From the NCBI GenBank assembly GCA_003342815.1, contig PTEX01000003.1, forward strand, positions 5,413,898-5,477,897: 64,000 nt of DNA, written 5' to 3'. Under the pieces are notes generated by a model. The model made no database searches, was not told the origin of the DNA, and was given only the letters and a program-made list of their open reading frames with translations. Of this stretch, positions 13,383 through 24,570 are shown piece after piece. This DNA is from Eudromia elegans. Its lineage: Eukaryota; Chordata; Aves; Tinamiformes; Tinamidae. A program made the translations under genes and the position numbers. Position 1 is the stretch's first letter, and every line of letters starts with the position of its first letter.

Positions 13383-15120
13383 TTATTCATATACAAATTT
13401 TACTTCAATGCCTGCATTTTTTTTCTGAATATATGATAATTTATCCTATACTAAATACCAGAGGCTTTATTTTATGCTCTTTATATTCATTGAGAGGCTG
13501 CTCCAAGACACTCTGTTCTTTGCATATGAAACACACTGTTGCAACATGTCAGGTGATATGTGTTTACCACAGTGCTCTTGGTTAGACCCTTGTCATCTTC
13601 TGCTTTTGTATATTACTGTTTTGCACTAGTTATTTGCATTTTTGTGAAAAGTGACTACATTTCATTGACAGTGTATACACAACTTGCAGTCTTTGGAAGA
13701 AACAATAAAAAGGCAAAATGACATTTATATTATAAATGCGTGAAAATAATTCCAAGAAGGAATAGTCTTTCAAAATAGGAACACAACATGGATGGCAGAT
13801 TGTCATCTACTCCCAATTCCTCTACTGACTTGGCATCAGCACTGATATCTTCCACTTGCTGCTTCCTGCAGTGCATTACTACCACCAGATATAGGTTTCT
13901 GCTCACATTTGTTGGCTGCAGCAGAAATGTATCTGCTTTCCAGCTGGTGGATGTTGTGATTTTTAAATAATGTGTTGAGCTGTTGAAAAGTAATTTTAGT
14001 AAAGAGTTGTTACCTAGATGTGTGTCAGCCTTCCTTATTCTTTTCCTACTCTGCTATGAAAAACACACTCCCTGAGACATGAGAAAACAGAGGTGGATTC
14101 TCTACCACCAAATTACTCTGCTGTAGCTCTACTGGCTTAGAAATGGATGCTCCTGATTTACTGGTGTTGAGTAAGAGAAGAGTTGAGGCCATAGTGTTGT
14201 GCATATTTCATATTAACTATCCCTGGTATATCATCACAAAGGCAATTTTTAAATGTTTTCTGAATAATAGATCTAGAAATCTATATGTCCTGGGTCCAAT
14301 AATATGACTCAACTGGTGTTTACCATTATTTCTGATTTCACATTAATTCTGCTTTCCAGTCAAACAACAAAAAAAAGTGTATATTATGTGCACCCGTGTC
14401 AGATGTTGCTGAGAGAACAGGGCCTCTGATAACACTGAGGAAAAAATTTAATTGTGCCCCTACCCCCACATCATTTACATAACTCAGATTGATGAGATAG
14501 GAAGGAAAGTGTTTACAATGCAAGAAGATAGGAATTTGGGGATTTAAATAGGAAGCGAATTGAAATGAGCTGTCTGAGGTAATTATGAAACACATACTTC
14601 ATATGTTTTCATTAGATATTGCTATTATACCACAAAGGCAAAGGAGTTTGATTAAACTACAGCTCAGTATATAAATTTATGCATAAATTACCCAGAAATC
14701 AGTTAGTTCATTATCTTTCAGGAACTCAGCAGGGGACTGAGCAAAAGTTTAGGTGTAGTGGGATAAATAATTAAAACAAGAATGAAACCTGTGTTTCACG
14801 CAGGAAGGAAGAGGAGCACAGGCAAAGTCTGTGAGGTGGAGTATGACGGGGGCTAAATTGTCTTGCATTATAGGCAAAGTCTCAGACAGAGAGGATATCA
14901 TCAGTAGGAGTGTCCCTCCAAAAGTGAGGACTTAACATTTTCTTCATAGTGGGGACAGAGCAGCTGTGAAAGCCCAGGCTATAGGAAACGTTCAGTTTTG
15001 GCTCCCATTGGAATCAGCTGGGCTGTACTAATGACATTTCATTGAGTAAGGCTGGGCAGCAGGACAGGGCACCTTGAGAAATGGGAATTCTGACCTGGAA
15101 ATGCATCTGTGACTGAGCAG

Positions 15121-15176
15121 ATATATATATGTGTGTGTATATATATATATGTATATGTATATTTATATATGTATAT
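15121..15176. repeat. (TA)n/(TG)n microsatellite
   Basis: Alternating purine-pyrimidine DNA: TA block, GT block, TA block, then mixed TATG. It is simple sequence, probably length-polymorphic. Confidence 0.9.
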
Positions 15177-16019
15177 TCCTCTTTTGAAACTATTTCAGGC
15201 TCTTTATTTCATAGGTTTCCCTGCTGGTCTGTATATGAAATAGGACTCAGCAAGTAGCATGGAACTAAATTATTTTCTGATGTGACTTTCTGCTTGTGTT
15301 GATTTTGTTGTATTGTGTGGCTGTTTTTTTTTTTTTTTCTAGAAAAAGGATATCTTCTCAGGTATGTTCATCCCTTACCTTTAACAACATACTTATATCT
15401 AGAAACACTTTGTATGGACCCACCTTATATTAGAATTCAAGGAGACAGTCCTAATTAAAATCCTCTGTCAGACTACCCTAAATTTCATGTTAGTTTTCTT
15501 ACAACTAGAGTAATTTTGAATGGTGAAGGAATCACCAAATTAAATGTGATGTCAGAAATTCTATGGCAGTCTGAGTGTGCTCTCCACAGTTCCATCTAGA
15601 ATTAAAATTTATGTGATTATGTTTGGTATTATTTAGTGTATTTTCACTTGGTTGGTATGCATGGCCCTGAGTCTGTCATTCAGTGAAATGAATGTTGGTA
15701 AGAATGCTGTAGGAACCCTTCGGCTTGAGTCACTCTCACAAAACACTCTGCATTAATGATCCCACCACTGTGACAGAGCTGTGAATTCACTCCAGGTCTG
15801 TACATCAGCACTTGGTAGAAACCGTGTCTCTCGTAAGAACGTATGCACTGCTTCTCCTGTTCTTTGGAACTGCTTGGGCTATGTTTCTTCATAATTTTGC
15901 CTGCCATAATTTAGTGCTGCTACATTTTGCTGCAGAATGCAGCTAAAGAGCAGGCAGGAGCAGCACCTGTGTGCAGAGCCTATGTTATAATCTGGTTGAA
16001 ATGCTGGCTATCCATCTCA

Positions 16020-16400
16020 AGGCTATTTATACTTTTTTTTAATGACCGCAATAAACACTGTCAACACATTTATGGTTTAAATTGTAACTATCTTTAGCCT
16101 CACGTTTTTGTTCTGTGCCTGCTGAGGATACACGCTCCCTTTCAGCCCATCATCTCCTTAAATTTCTTCTCAATCAATTACAAGGCACTGATCTGTCTAT
16201 AGCACTTGCTGTCTGCAGTACATCAGCAGCAGCTTCGATTGTAATCCACTCTGCGTTTTTATTGACTGCACCTTTTCAAGGCTGGTAACATCAGCAAATA
16301 TCACTGCCTTACTAAACAATCTTTTAATAAATAAACACTGCAAAACTTGGCCCTGATAATAAAGCTTGCAGTTCTCCGATAATCCCTTTTCCCATTAATT
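16020..16400. promoter_or_regulatory. Candidate conserved non-coding element
   Basis: This is a complex, non-repetitive block directly upstream of an old CR1. It holds two copies of AATAAACACTG (16,050-16,060 and 16,330-16,340; forkhead-like), CAATCAATTACA, GATTGTAATCC and CCATTAATTTG. There is no open frame. The enhancer interpretation rests on word content only. Confidence 0.3.
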
Positions 16401-16565
16401 TGCTCTGAAGACCAATGTATCCCCTGCCAGAACAATATATCATAGCAAGTATTTCTCAGGGAACTGCTTCAGGGAACAAACACTGCTCCTTTTCCACCAT
16501 GATCTCCTGTCAGCAGATGTCATGTGGTAAACTTGTTAATTCCTTCAAATTTTTTTTTTGTTACC

Positions 16566-17200
16566 TCATAGATTTATACATTTTTAGACCAGGAGGGACA
16601 TCTTGCTGGTCTGTGTGACCTGAACTCCAGAATTTATCCAGCTGTATTTGCCCCTGTCTAGACAACTCCTTGCTCAGTTGTAGTGCATCTCTTAAGAAGG
16701 CGTCCGGTCTTCAATACAAGCCATAGGTAATTTATTTTGGGTGAATAATTACTATTCCTGTGAAAAAGTTTTAGGTTCACTGTTTAAATCCAGTTTGAAT
16801 TTGACTGATGTCAGTCTCCAACCACTGCATCCTGTCATGTCCCTATGTGCTAGATTTAAGCTATTTTATGCCCTCAGAAATTTTTCCCTGCAGAGGGAGC
16901 ATGGAAGGTTCCTCTTCACTTGTGAACAGGCTTCCATCAGAAAGCCTCTCACTTCAGTGAGTCCTCCACTTCTCACAGCATCCTTGTGCCTGTGATCTCT
17001 GCTCTCTCGTATTCTGCTGCCTTTTATAAGTGTAGTTGGAACAAGCAGAAACAGCGTATTCCAGTAATGCTCTTGCCTATACTGTCTACATAGGTAAATT
17101 AATATACATACACCTACTTTCTGTTTCCTTGATCATCCATAAAAGGTTCCTATTAAGTCTTTTGGCCATGACATCCTGCTGGGACGCTCGGAGTCTAGTG
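16566..17200 (-). mobile_element. Ancient CR1-type LINE 3' fragment (antisense)
   Basis: Reading the plus strand gives the antisense 3' end of an amniote CR1 in the right order: TCATAGATT with AGACCAGGAGGGACATCTTG at the element's 3' end (16,566-16,610); then CCAGTTTGAATTTGACT and CCTGTCATGTCCCTATGTGCTAGATTTAAG-like words (16,789-16,862); then CAGAAACAGCGTATTCCAGTAATG (17,046-17,070); then CTTTTGGCCATGACATCCTGCTGGGA (17,158-17,183). Spacing agrees with a nearly colinear copy of about 630 bp. It is heavily diverged and no reading frame survives. Everything is based on recalled consensus, but several independent segments agree. Confidence 0.85.
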
Positions 17201-20200
17201 CCTTTAGTGAGTCTATGATGCCTGCTGTAACTGAAACAAGAACTGTCACTATAGCTTTCTCTTGCAAGTTTTCCCCAATATTTTCTCTGACAGCACTTTC
17301 ATCCAATGTTATCTTCACTTGATTACTTTTTCCAGTGTTGTTTTGAATAAAAGGAATGGTTTCTTGCTGTCAGATCAGATCCTTTCTTAAAAGTGAAGGC
17401 ATTAAATCTGCTACCTTCTATTTCATTGATTTTTTTTCATATTTTAAAGAGCTTTTTAGAGAGCCACTAATATATCTGCGCTTATCTTTCATTTCTTCCT
17501 TTTCTGAAGAGGATATGGGTCTTTGATGCTAGCAGTTAATTAAAACCTTCTGATCACCTACTTTCTTTGACATCATCTTGGATGTGGCCTTTATTTATTG
17601 TGGTATATTTTCTGCTGTTTATGGAAAATATATATTTGATTATTTCTTCATCATTAGATGTGAAAATAGGAAAGATTTTTTTTTTGCAGTGCCAGCCCTT
17701 TCTATCTATACATTACCATTTCAATCTCTCATTCCACTTCTTGCTATTTCTTGTTCCTTTACATATGTCAAACGTGTCTTCCCATTTATCTTGACTCATA
17801 TTTACACTTCTTACATTCTTCCCCTTGCCTTTTCTTATCATTTTTATATGGTCTCAGAGTTGTTCCTACAATATGTCTAGTTTTCCCTGGTGCTGGCTCT
17901 TTATAATCAGTGCTAACCTTTATCTCAGACACGATTACTTTTTATACTTTTGTTCTTGGTATGAGTCATTATGTGCTTTGGGCTTGCCTATTACTATGTT
18001 TAGTGCTGTGGATATATTGAAATATTTGTTTCTACAGAAATTTTGATTTTTTTTTCTATCTAAATCCATTTATCTGTCATTTATCATTTCTCTAATCTCA
18101 CCAGGTTGACTCCTCTGCATAAGCCATCGGCAGCTAAGTCAAAGTTTACTCTCTTTCTTCTTTTGCTGTTGTTGGGGAAAGAGGGTGGCTTTGTTTATGA
18201 GGATGAACCTGGACTAAATTGCATATGAAAAAGCAGAGGACCAGTGTCCTAAAACCTATGCACTGTGATTGACTGAAACTGGGAGAAGCGCAAGACTTTT
18301 CTCTTGTGCCCTTTGCCTTTCAGAGCAGCAGTTTCCTGAAACTAAGAAGGGTCAGGGTAGATGCAGTTCTCTTTCTGGAGGCTCTTGAAGAGGACAGAAA
18401 CTTCCTTGTGCATGCAAGGGTGCCTTAGAGAGAGTCCTAGTGAAATACACCCACAACACGTCTTTGTCTGGTCTATGGACTCTGTTTACTCCTCTGACTG
18501 CAAAGTAACTCCATCTTTTGGTCAATTTGCTGTATGCTAGACAATTTTTTCCAGCTTAATTAAAATGGATGCACAGGTGTCTACTTTTCTTTCTCTCATT
18601 CCATCCACCACTCATTTAACATCTAAGCTATACATTTCTTTCCTGTAGGCATTCGTTGCTTCCAAAAATCTGAACCTTACCTACATATGCGGTAATGTGC
18701 CATAGTGCCATAATTTAGTTCTTTCCATACATTCTATTTTTCTGGATTTTCAGGAAAGGCTAATATTCTTATTCATGTTATAAAGTAAGAAGAAGAGATA
18801 TTGAAAGGCTTGCTTTGATAAAAGTACTTTACTTCCTTGCAATTTGCAGGTAGAACACTGTTGATTCAGAAAACTGAATTCTCCTCTAGGCAAGCATTTG
18901 AGAAATGTGAATTAACCCTTCTCCTCCTCCTCCCCCTGGAAACAACGGAAAATCCAAGATTTCTTGGGGGAAGTGGGAAAATGTATCAAGTATCAAGCAA
19001 TGTAGCACTGTCATCTATACATCTATACCATACAATGGGGCTTGATGTAGGACTTTCAAGCTAACAGAGACTATAATTGCTTTATAATTGCTATTATTGC
19101 TATAATTGCTTTATAGGTCCAAGGAGAATGAACATCTCCATGCAATGCTGCATGCAGACTAACAAGGTGTGCTGGGCTGCCTCTCGTGAGGATAATGGTA
19201 TCATGTCCAAGGACTGAATTTGGCCTGGTGTGTCAGCCAGACACATATGAGTGAGTGACACTTGCTCTTTCTGAAACTGGTGTCTGGGAGGCAATGGACT
19301 ATGAGAGAATCAGGATTGCAACTACTTGCTCCTGCATGGGAAGTTGCTGTTCCCATGATTAACTTCTGCCCCTACTTAGCATCAGAACGGGCCTGAGGCA
19401 TATGCACTTTTTTTTTCTATTATGAAGACACAACAGAAATGTTATGCTTGGACTTTCATGAAATTGAGTGCTGTTGAGCAAATTCTCTGGGTGGTTTCCC
19501 CGGCCCATCTCGTTGTTCTGCTGGCAGCCCCCCTCCCACGTGCAGTCTCAGCTCCCAGCGGAGCTCTGACCTAGGAGCTCTGGCCAGGGCTCGGGCACAC
19601 CTGAAAAGCAGCCTCACTCCTCTTCCACACATGAGAAACGTCTCCTGTGGTGCCTTTTAATGGCAATTTACAACCGCCTTTGTGTCTTCTGGTTATAAAC
19701 TAACCTGCACTATTTGTATTTCGTAGATTATTTTATTTTCTGTATTATTTTTCCCTTAATATTTATCAGCACGTGTATTCATGAAAAGAACAGAGGGAAA
19801 AAAAATCCCAGAAATTACCACAAGAAAAACCCCTGCTAAAAGCAATAAGTTGGCTGACAGATGGTAGAATCAGTTGAAAATCGAGTACCATATTTACTAA
19901 GTCTAACCCATTTAGTAAGCCAGAAAAGTGTTATCTAATTCTATCCCCTGTGTGTTTGTGTTTTGGAATAAACAGATGCCTAATGAGGAATGTGTCTAGT
20001 ATGGTTTTCGAAGAACCTGGATGGATCCTGGTTCTGATTCAATACTTGATTTTGACAAAGATGCAAAGCAGAAACTATTGTTTTGATATTTAAAATTACA
20101 AATATTCCAAAGATATCTGAAAGACAAGGAGGAGTTTCCAAAAAGGTGTCAGAACAGGGTACAAATCAGAAAAACACAGCAGTGTCAAATTGTTTAACCT

Positions 20201-21849
20201 GCATTTTACATTTCCTGTTCTATTTATATAACACCCTAAAATGCAGTGAAATAAAGGGCAAACGCGCTCAAATCACTTGCAAGCTTGACAGCTACCACAA
20301 TCAATTCATGCATGTTTTTCACTTGGTTTTCTAAAATAATAGAACTGCCTTAGGAAGACATATGCTTGTGTACTTTGTGGCAGATCCGTGTGAGAAGCAG
20401 AAAAATGGATGAAAACACAGGGCTAATCGGGGTGACAGACACTTTAGGGAGGATGAGTTGCTCACAGGCCCTGCCTGGCCCGTGATCCTGTGCAATTCCT
20501 GCCCAGAGGGAGGTGACGCTGCGGGAAAGCACCAGCTCCACCTGGGCAGCTTCTAAAATCTCACCTTTATTAGGATCCATTGCTGTGTTCCCACCCCAAA
20601 ATCTTCACTGTGTCAAAGCCATGCCACAATACTCAGAGAATAAGATTTTTCCCATGCTATTGAAAGCTTTAAATATATGGCTGGTTTATTCTCTTCTTTT
20701 GTTTTTTAATTAGAGTGTGAGATCTGGTACTTTATAAGGGTTAGATATAACACATCCACATGGAGGAGAACACTTCAAACAGTTTTCTGATAAGAGGGAG
20801 ATCTGATGTTTATTTTCCATAGCATTTAAAAAAAATGAAAAAGAAATAGTGATTGATTATAGATTTCAATAAAGTGATATTGACCCATTCCCACTTGTTA
20901 ATGTTGTTCAAGAGAGGGTAAAGACATTTTGCTGAATTTTGTTCTGTGTTCAATTGCATGAAGCCAATTGGCAATGAGAGATTTTTATTCTGAAATTATT
21001 ATATACCTGGCTCAAAAGAATGGTAAGAGTCAGCAGTTAGAGCAGCAGCAGCCTGACCATCCAGAATCTCAGCCCTCTTCCCGGTACTAGCTGCTCATCT
21101 GTTCTGTGATCAAAAAGGAGTCATTGCTCTGCTCTTTCTGTACTCTGCTTTTCACTTGGGAGGTTTAAAGTTTTTCTTACCCTATGGAATTCTGAATCTA
21201 AACTCACATTGACCTTATTCTAATAAAGCTAATTTTCTAATTGTGTCGTAGGAATATCTAAGATAAAATACTAATAAATTATTATGAGTATTTTTAAATT
21301 CTTAAAATACTAATAATAAATTGTTGCACTCATTTACTGCAGAACAAGCTTACCTACCCCTCAAAGAAAAGGGGCATTGGTGGCAATAACAGAGTATTTA
21401 ATCACATGTAGATATGTGTGATTTGTGAATATTAATAATGATAACTGCATTTCAGTTCTTATCTAGGCTTTATCAGAAGGTGGGTTTTGTTCACATTTTA
21501 GCAAAGGTGATTTTTGACAGGGGACCAGAGATGAAGAGGAAAGGCACCGGCACTGTGGATTTTCTCTGATGTCTTTCCCACATCTGAAACTCAGTGTAAA
21601 CGAAATGCTGGTGGGAAAGGTTTTACCCTGTCCTTGGTTTAAAGGTGCAATATGAATATACATTTGTTGTGTTTCTGTTTTTATGTAAGTGGGATCTGGA
21701 AAGACCTGTGGATCCTGATTTTAAAGTTTCACGTTTTGCTTGCCTGTTCTTGGCTAGACTTTGTAGCATTTCCAAGGCATTAGAAGAGGGACTCAGGGGC
21801 CTAGCTAAACATAATGGTGCAGAGTTCCCGGTGCAGTAAGCTGTAACGC

Positions 21850-22760
21850 TCGGTATGCTCCAGAAAGTTTGCATTCAGTCTTTTAATAAGTGACGACGCA
21901 ACATAATGCTCCTGATAATTTTCAGCATGGACAGATGGTATATGAACAGCCTGGTGGGAGGAGAAGCAGCCCAGCTTAGGGTAACACTGTTCGCCGAGCT
22001 ATCAGGGAGGAAACAGGCTTCCTCTGCCACTGCCCCGTGCCAAGGAGCTTGTTTTATCTCCTGCTCACCACACTGATCAGCCTTCGCTTTCTTCTCTTTT
22101 AGAGGCACTGGCTTTGTGTGGAAAATGCAGTTCCTTCCCACTGCCAAAACGAAGCAGTGCTTTAGATTATAACTAGGCAAGGAGTCGGTTACAATTAACT
22201 CTGCTCTGAAAGTCGGGTGGCTGGAAATGCAGATTGCACCAGAGTGCTGTGAGTTGTTGTAAGGTGAACGCGGTGTTCACTGGGGCTCGTCCATCCTGAA
22301 TCGCCCAAGCTGGGTGCTGAGGCTCGAGGTGGCCGGGCAGCTGACCATCTAGGCTGCTCTAGTGAGAATAGGTGTTGCTTTGGGGAGCTTCCCCCAGACC
22401 GTAGCATCCAAAAGAGATTTTGCAGATGCTGCATATATGGTTGTTCCCCCTGCAAAAAATACCACAGCTAATGGCGACAGCGGGAAAAATAATCATGCGG
22501 GAGATCGGTAGCCTGGCATGACAGCTCATCGTGTGGTCTTTGCTACGTCTGCTTCTGCGTGTGCCGCTTGACCCCGTTCAGTTCACCAGTTCTGCCCGGT
22601 GAAGGAAGGGCCTGTGTGTGGGGATTTCACTGCTATCCATTCTCTGTGTAAATGCGTTAACGTCATAGGGCAAAATATTTCTCCAGCCCTGGTGTGCTGA
22701 CCGCAGTCTAAAACGTCTTGCCGTGTAATATCTCTACACAGATGTTTCGGCTTAGCCTAA
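21850..22760. promoter_or_regulatory. CpG-enriched non-coding segment
   Basis: By eye, about 26 CpG lie within 22,180-22,760 and a further half dozen in 21,850-22,100, whereas most of the window has well under one per 100 bp. There is no TATA box or long open frame. The segment could be a methylation-spared enhancer, an orphan CpG island or an alternative first exon. It falls short of a classical island because GC is only moderate. Confidence 0.35.
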
Positions 22761-23028
22761 CGGAGATGGTTAATAGGTCAAGGAGATTGCTAGTGATTTA
22801 AGGATAGATTGAAGATGTTCATTTACTCCCAAAGCTGGGTCTTTGAGGCTATCCGAGATGAATGTCTTCCATGAGTGATAAATTCATTTAAGCAAAAAGA
22901 AAGAAAGAAACAAAAAGTTATCACTTTCTCCCTGGCCTATGGCGGTTGAGCGAGCAGGTGACACAGTAAAAGAAATGAACAAATAAAAATATCATCCATC
23001 TCTGCAACTCTCTTTAAAATGTCTGGGG

Positions 23029-23058
23029 TTTTTTGTTTGTTTTGTTTTGTTTTGTTTT
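23029..23058. repeat. (TTTTG)n microsatellite
   Basis: About five units of T3-5G occur in a row after a T run. Confidence 0.85.
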
Positions 23059-24371
23059 AGTGCAATTTTCCTGGTTTTGCTCCTTTTTTCTTTTTTTCTT
23101 TTGCATGAATTGAGGGCTATAGAAAATAACACTAGGGTATGACTATAAATCTCTGTCTGCTTTCTTTCTCATCTCAGAGTGGACAGGAATTTTTCATTTC
23201 ATACATTATTGACCATGTGATAGAACGGTGATTCCACAAAGTGAGTGGAAGCCTTAAGAAGTTAATGAGGAGGGACAACACGGGGTTGTTGTTCCTGTCG
23301 TTGTTACTTTTTAATGCTGTGTAGCATTTAGGACTGGGCAAGCGGGCACGCTAGATGCTGCAACTTCTGTCATTTCTATTGCGCTGTGCTGATGACAAAA
23401 GATGTTCTCTCTTTTGGGATCTTCATTTTCTTCTCTCCCATCGATGCACTCACTGCAGGGGCAAGAGCACTGCACCCACAGCCCTCGCAGCTGTGGGAGC
23501 CACTGGCCACCCAGGCAAATAGGGAGCACCCACATCAGCATCCAGAGGTGTAGGGGAACTGGTAGGCAACATCTGAAGACTAAGCATTGATTTCAGGAAG
23601 AGGTAAAGAAAACAGAGCATATCCTTGATTTCATAAGTTCTGAAGTATCTACCTTCCCAAAAGACTTTCGCTGAATAAGCTTAGCAGGTCCTCTGGCTAT
23701 GATCTGTAGTAACCCGCTTGCAAAGACATGAATACTGGAAGGTTTATTACAGTGAGTACTTTTGGATACATTATTTTACATGGAGATGCCATCTGTTTCG
23801 TACTGTAGCACATATCTGAGCAGTGTAACAGCAGCTGAAAATAGCTCTGTCAGGACCCTAGGCCAGCCAATATGGTGCTGGGCAATATCACTGGGCTGGG
23901 AACACATTGACATATTCTGGGCTGGACTTTCTCTTACACGGGTGTTATTTTTATACAGCTCCATAGAGTTCAGCTGAACAAGTCCTTATTTATACAAACA
24001 TGAGGTCAGGACTTCATCCAGTGATTAGTTAAGTCTTAAACACTTTAATCAAAAACGAAAATAGCTAATGAAATTCCTTCTCATGAGAGTGCCTTGTCCT
24101 TGTGAAATGTCTCTTCCTACAGCCATCTAAATGGCAATATTGAAAGTAGGGTCTGTGGAAGGATGGTATGACGCCCTGGCATTGTAGCTGTTATTTTTTT
24201 TCCATTAAGAAACCCAAACCAGAAAATGCTTTGTACTTTTCTCGTGTAACCAAAAGTTCAAGCACTTCCTATATAATGTGTTTAGATCTTCAGCTGGTAG
24301 CAGCTGTCCTGACTTCATTGACTTAAAGTGGATCTATTGAGGTTAAAGACATCTCAAGATTTTCTCAGTAG

Positions 24372-24570
24372 TCAAAGAACAAGGCCTGATTGTCTCAAGC
24401 ACTTGATAGAAAGACTCCAGGTTAGCATTAGGAAAAAAAACCCAACAAACAGTAAGACAGTGAAGCACAGGAACAGATTGCCTAGAGAAAATATGGCAAT
24501 TGTAACACTAAAAGTCCTGAAGAACACATTAGACAGATATCTGCCAGGAATGACAGAGATATAGTTAAAT
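24372..24570 (+). mobile_element. Diverged CR1 3' region fragment
   Basis: The order GTCAAAGAACAAGG, TGTCTCAAGC, CCAGGTTAGCATTAGGAAA, GTGAAGCACAGGAACAGATT, GCCTAGAGAAAATATGG, AAGTCCTGAAGAACA, TTAGACAGATATCTGCCAGG follows the CR1 region just upstream of the 3' end. The terminal 90 bp or so with the ATTCTATG repeat is missing or eroded. The 78-codon frame at 24,328-24,564 is this repeat, not a gene. Divergence points to an insertion older than the copy at 27,917. Confidence 0.85.

Larger units (their letters stand above)
13383..16565. other. Unique non-coding DNA
   Basis: No gene is supported. The stretch contains a TA/TG microsatellite (15,121-15,176), a T15 run (15,324-15,338) and a conserved-looking block (16,020-16,400), each listed separately or noted here. 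Short frames such as 15,680-15,907 (minus) are unrecognised. Confidence 0.55.
17201..24371. other. Unique non-coding DNA
   Basis: No gene is supported. The T-rich stretch 17,560-18,060 gives several hydrophobic-looking frames through composition alone. A small direct repeat of TATAATTGCT-like words lies at 19,070-19,112. A (TTTTG)n tract lies at 23,029-23,058, and a CpG-enriched segment at 21,850-22,760; both are listed separately. Confidence 0.55.

Noticed and set aside
17567-18046. Hydrophobic frames suggesting a membrane protein
   Set aside because: The stretch is T-rich, which forces F/L/I/S codons. Three overlapping frames show the same bias.
24328-24564. 78-codon frame as a small gene
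   Set aside because: It overlaps a colinear CR1 LINE fragment at 24,372-24,570.
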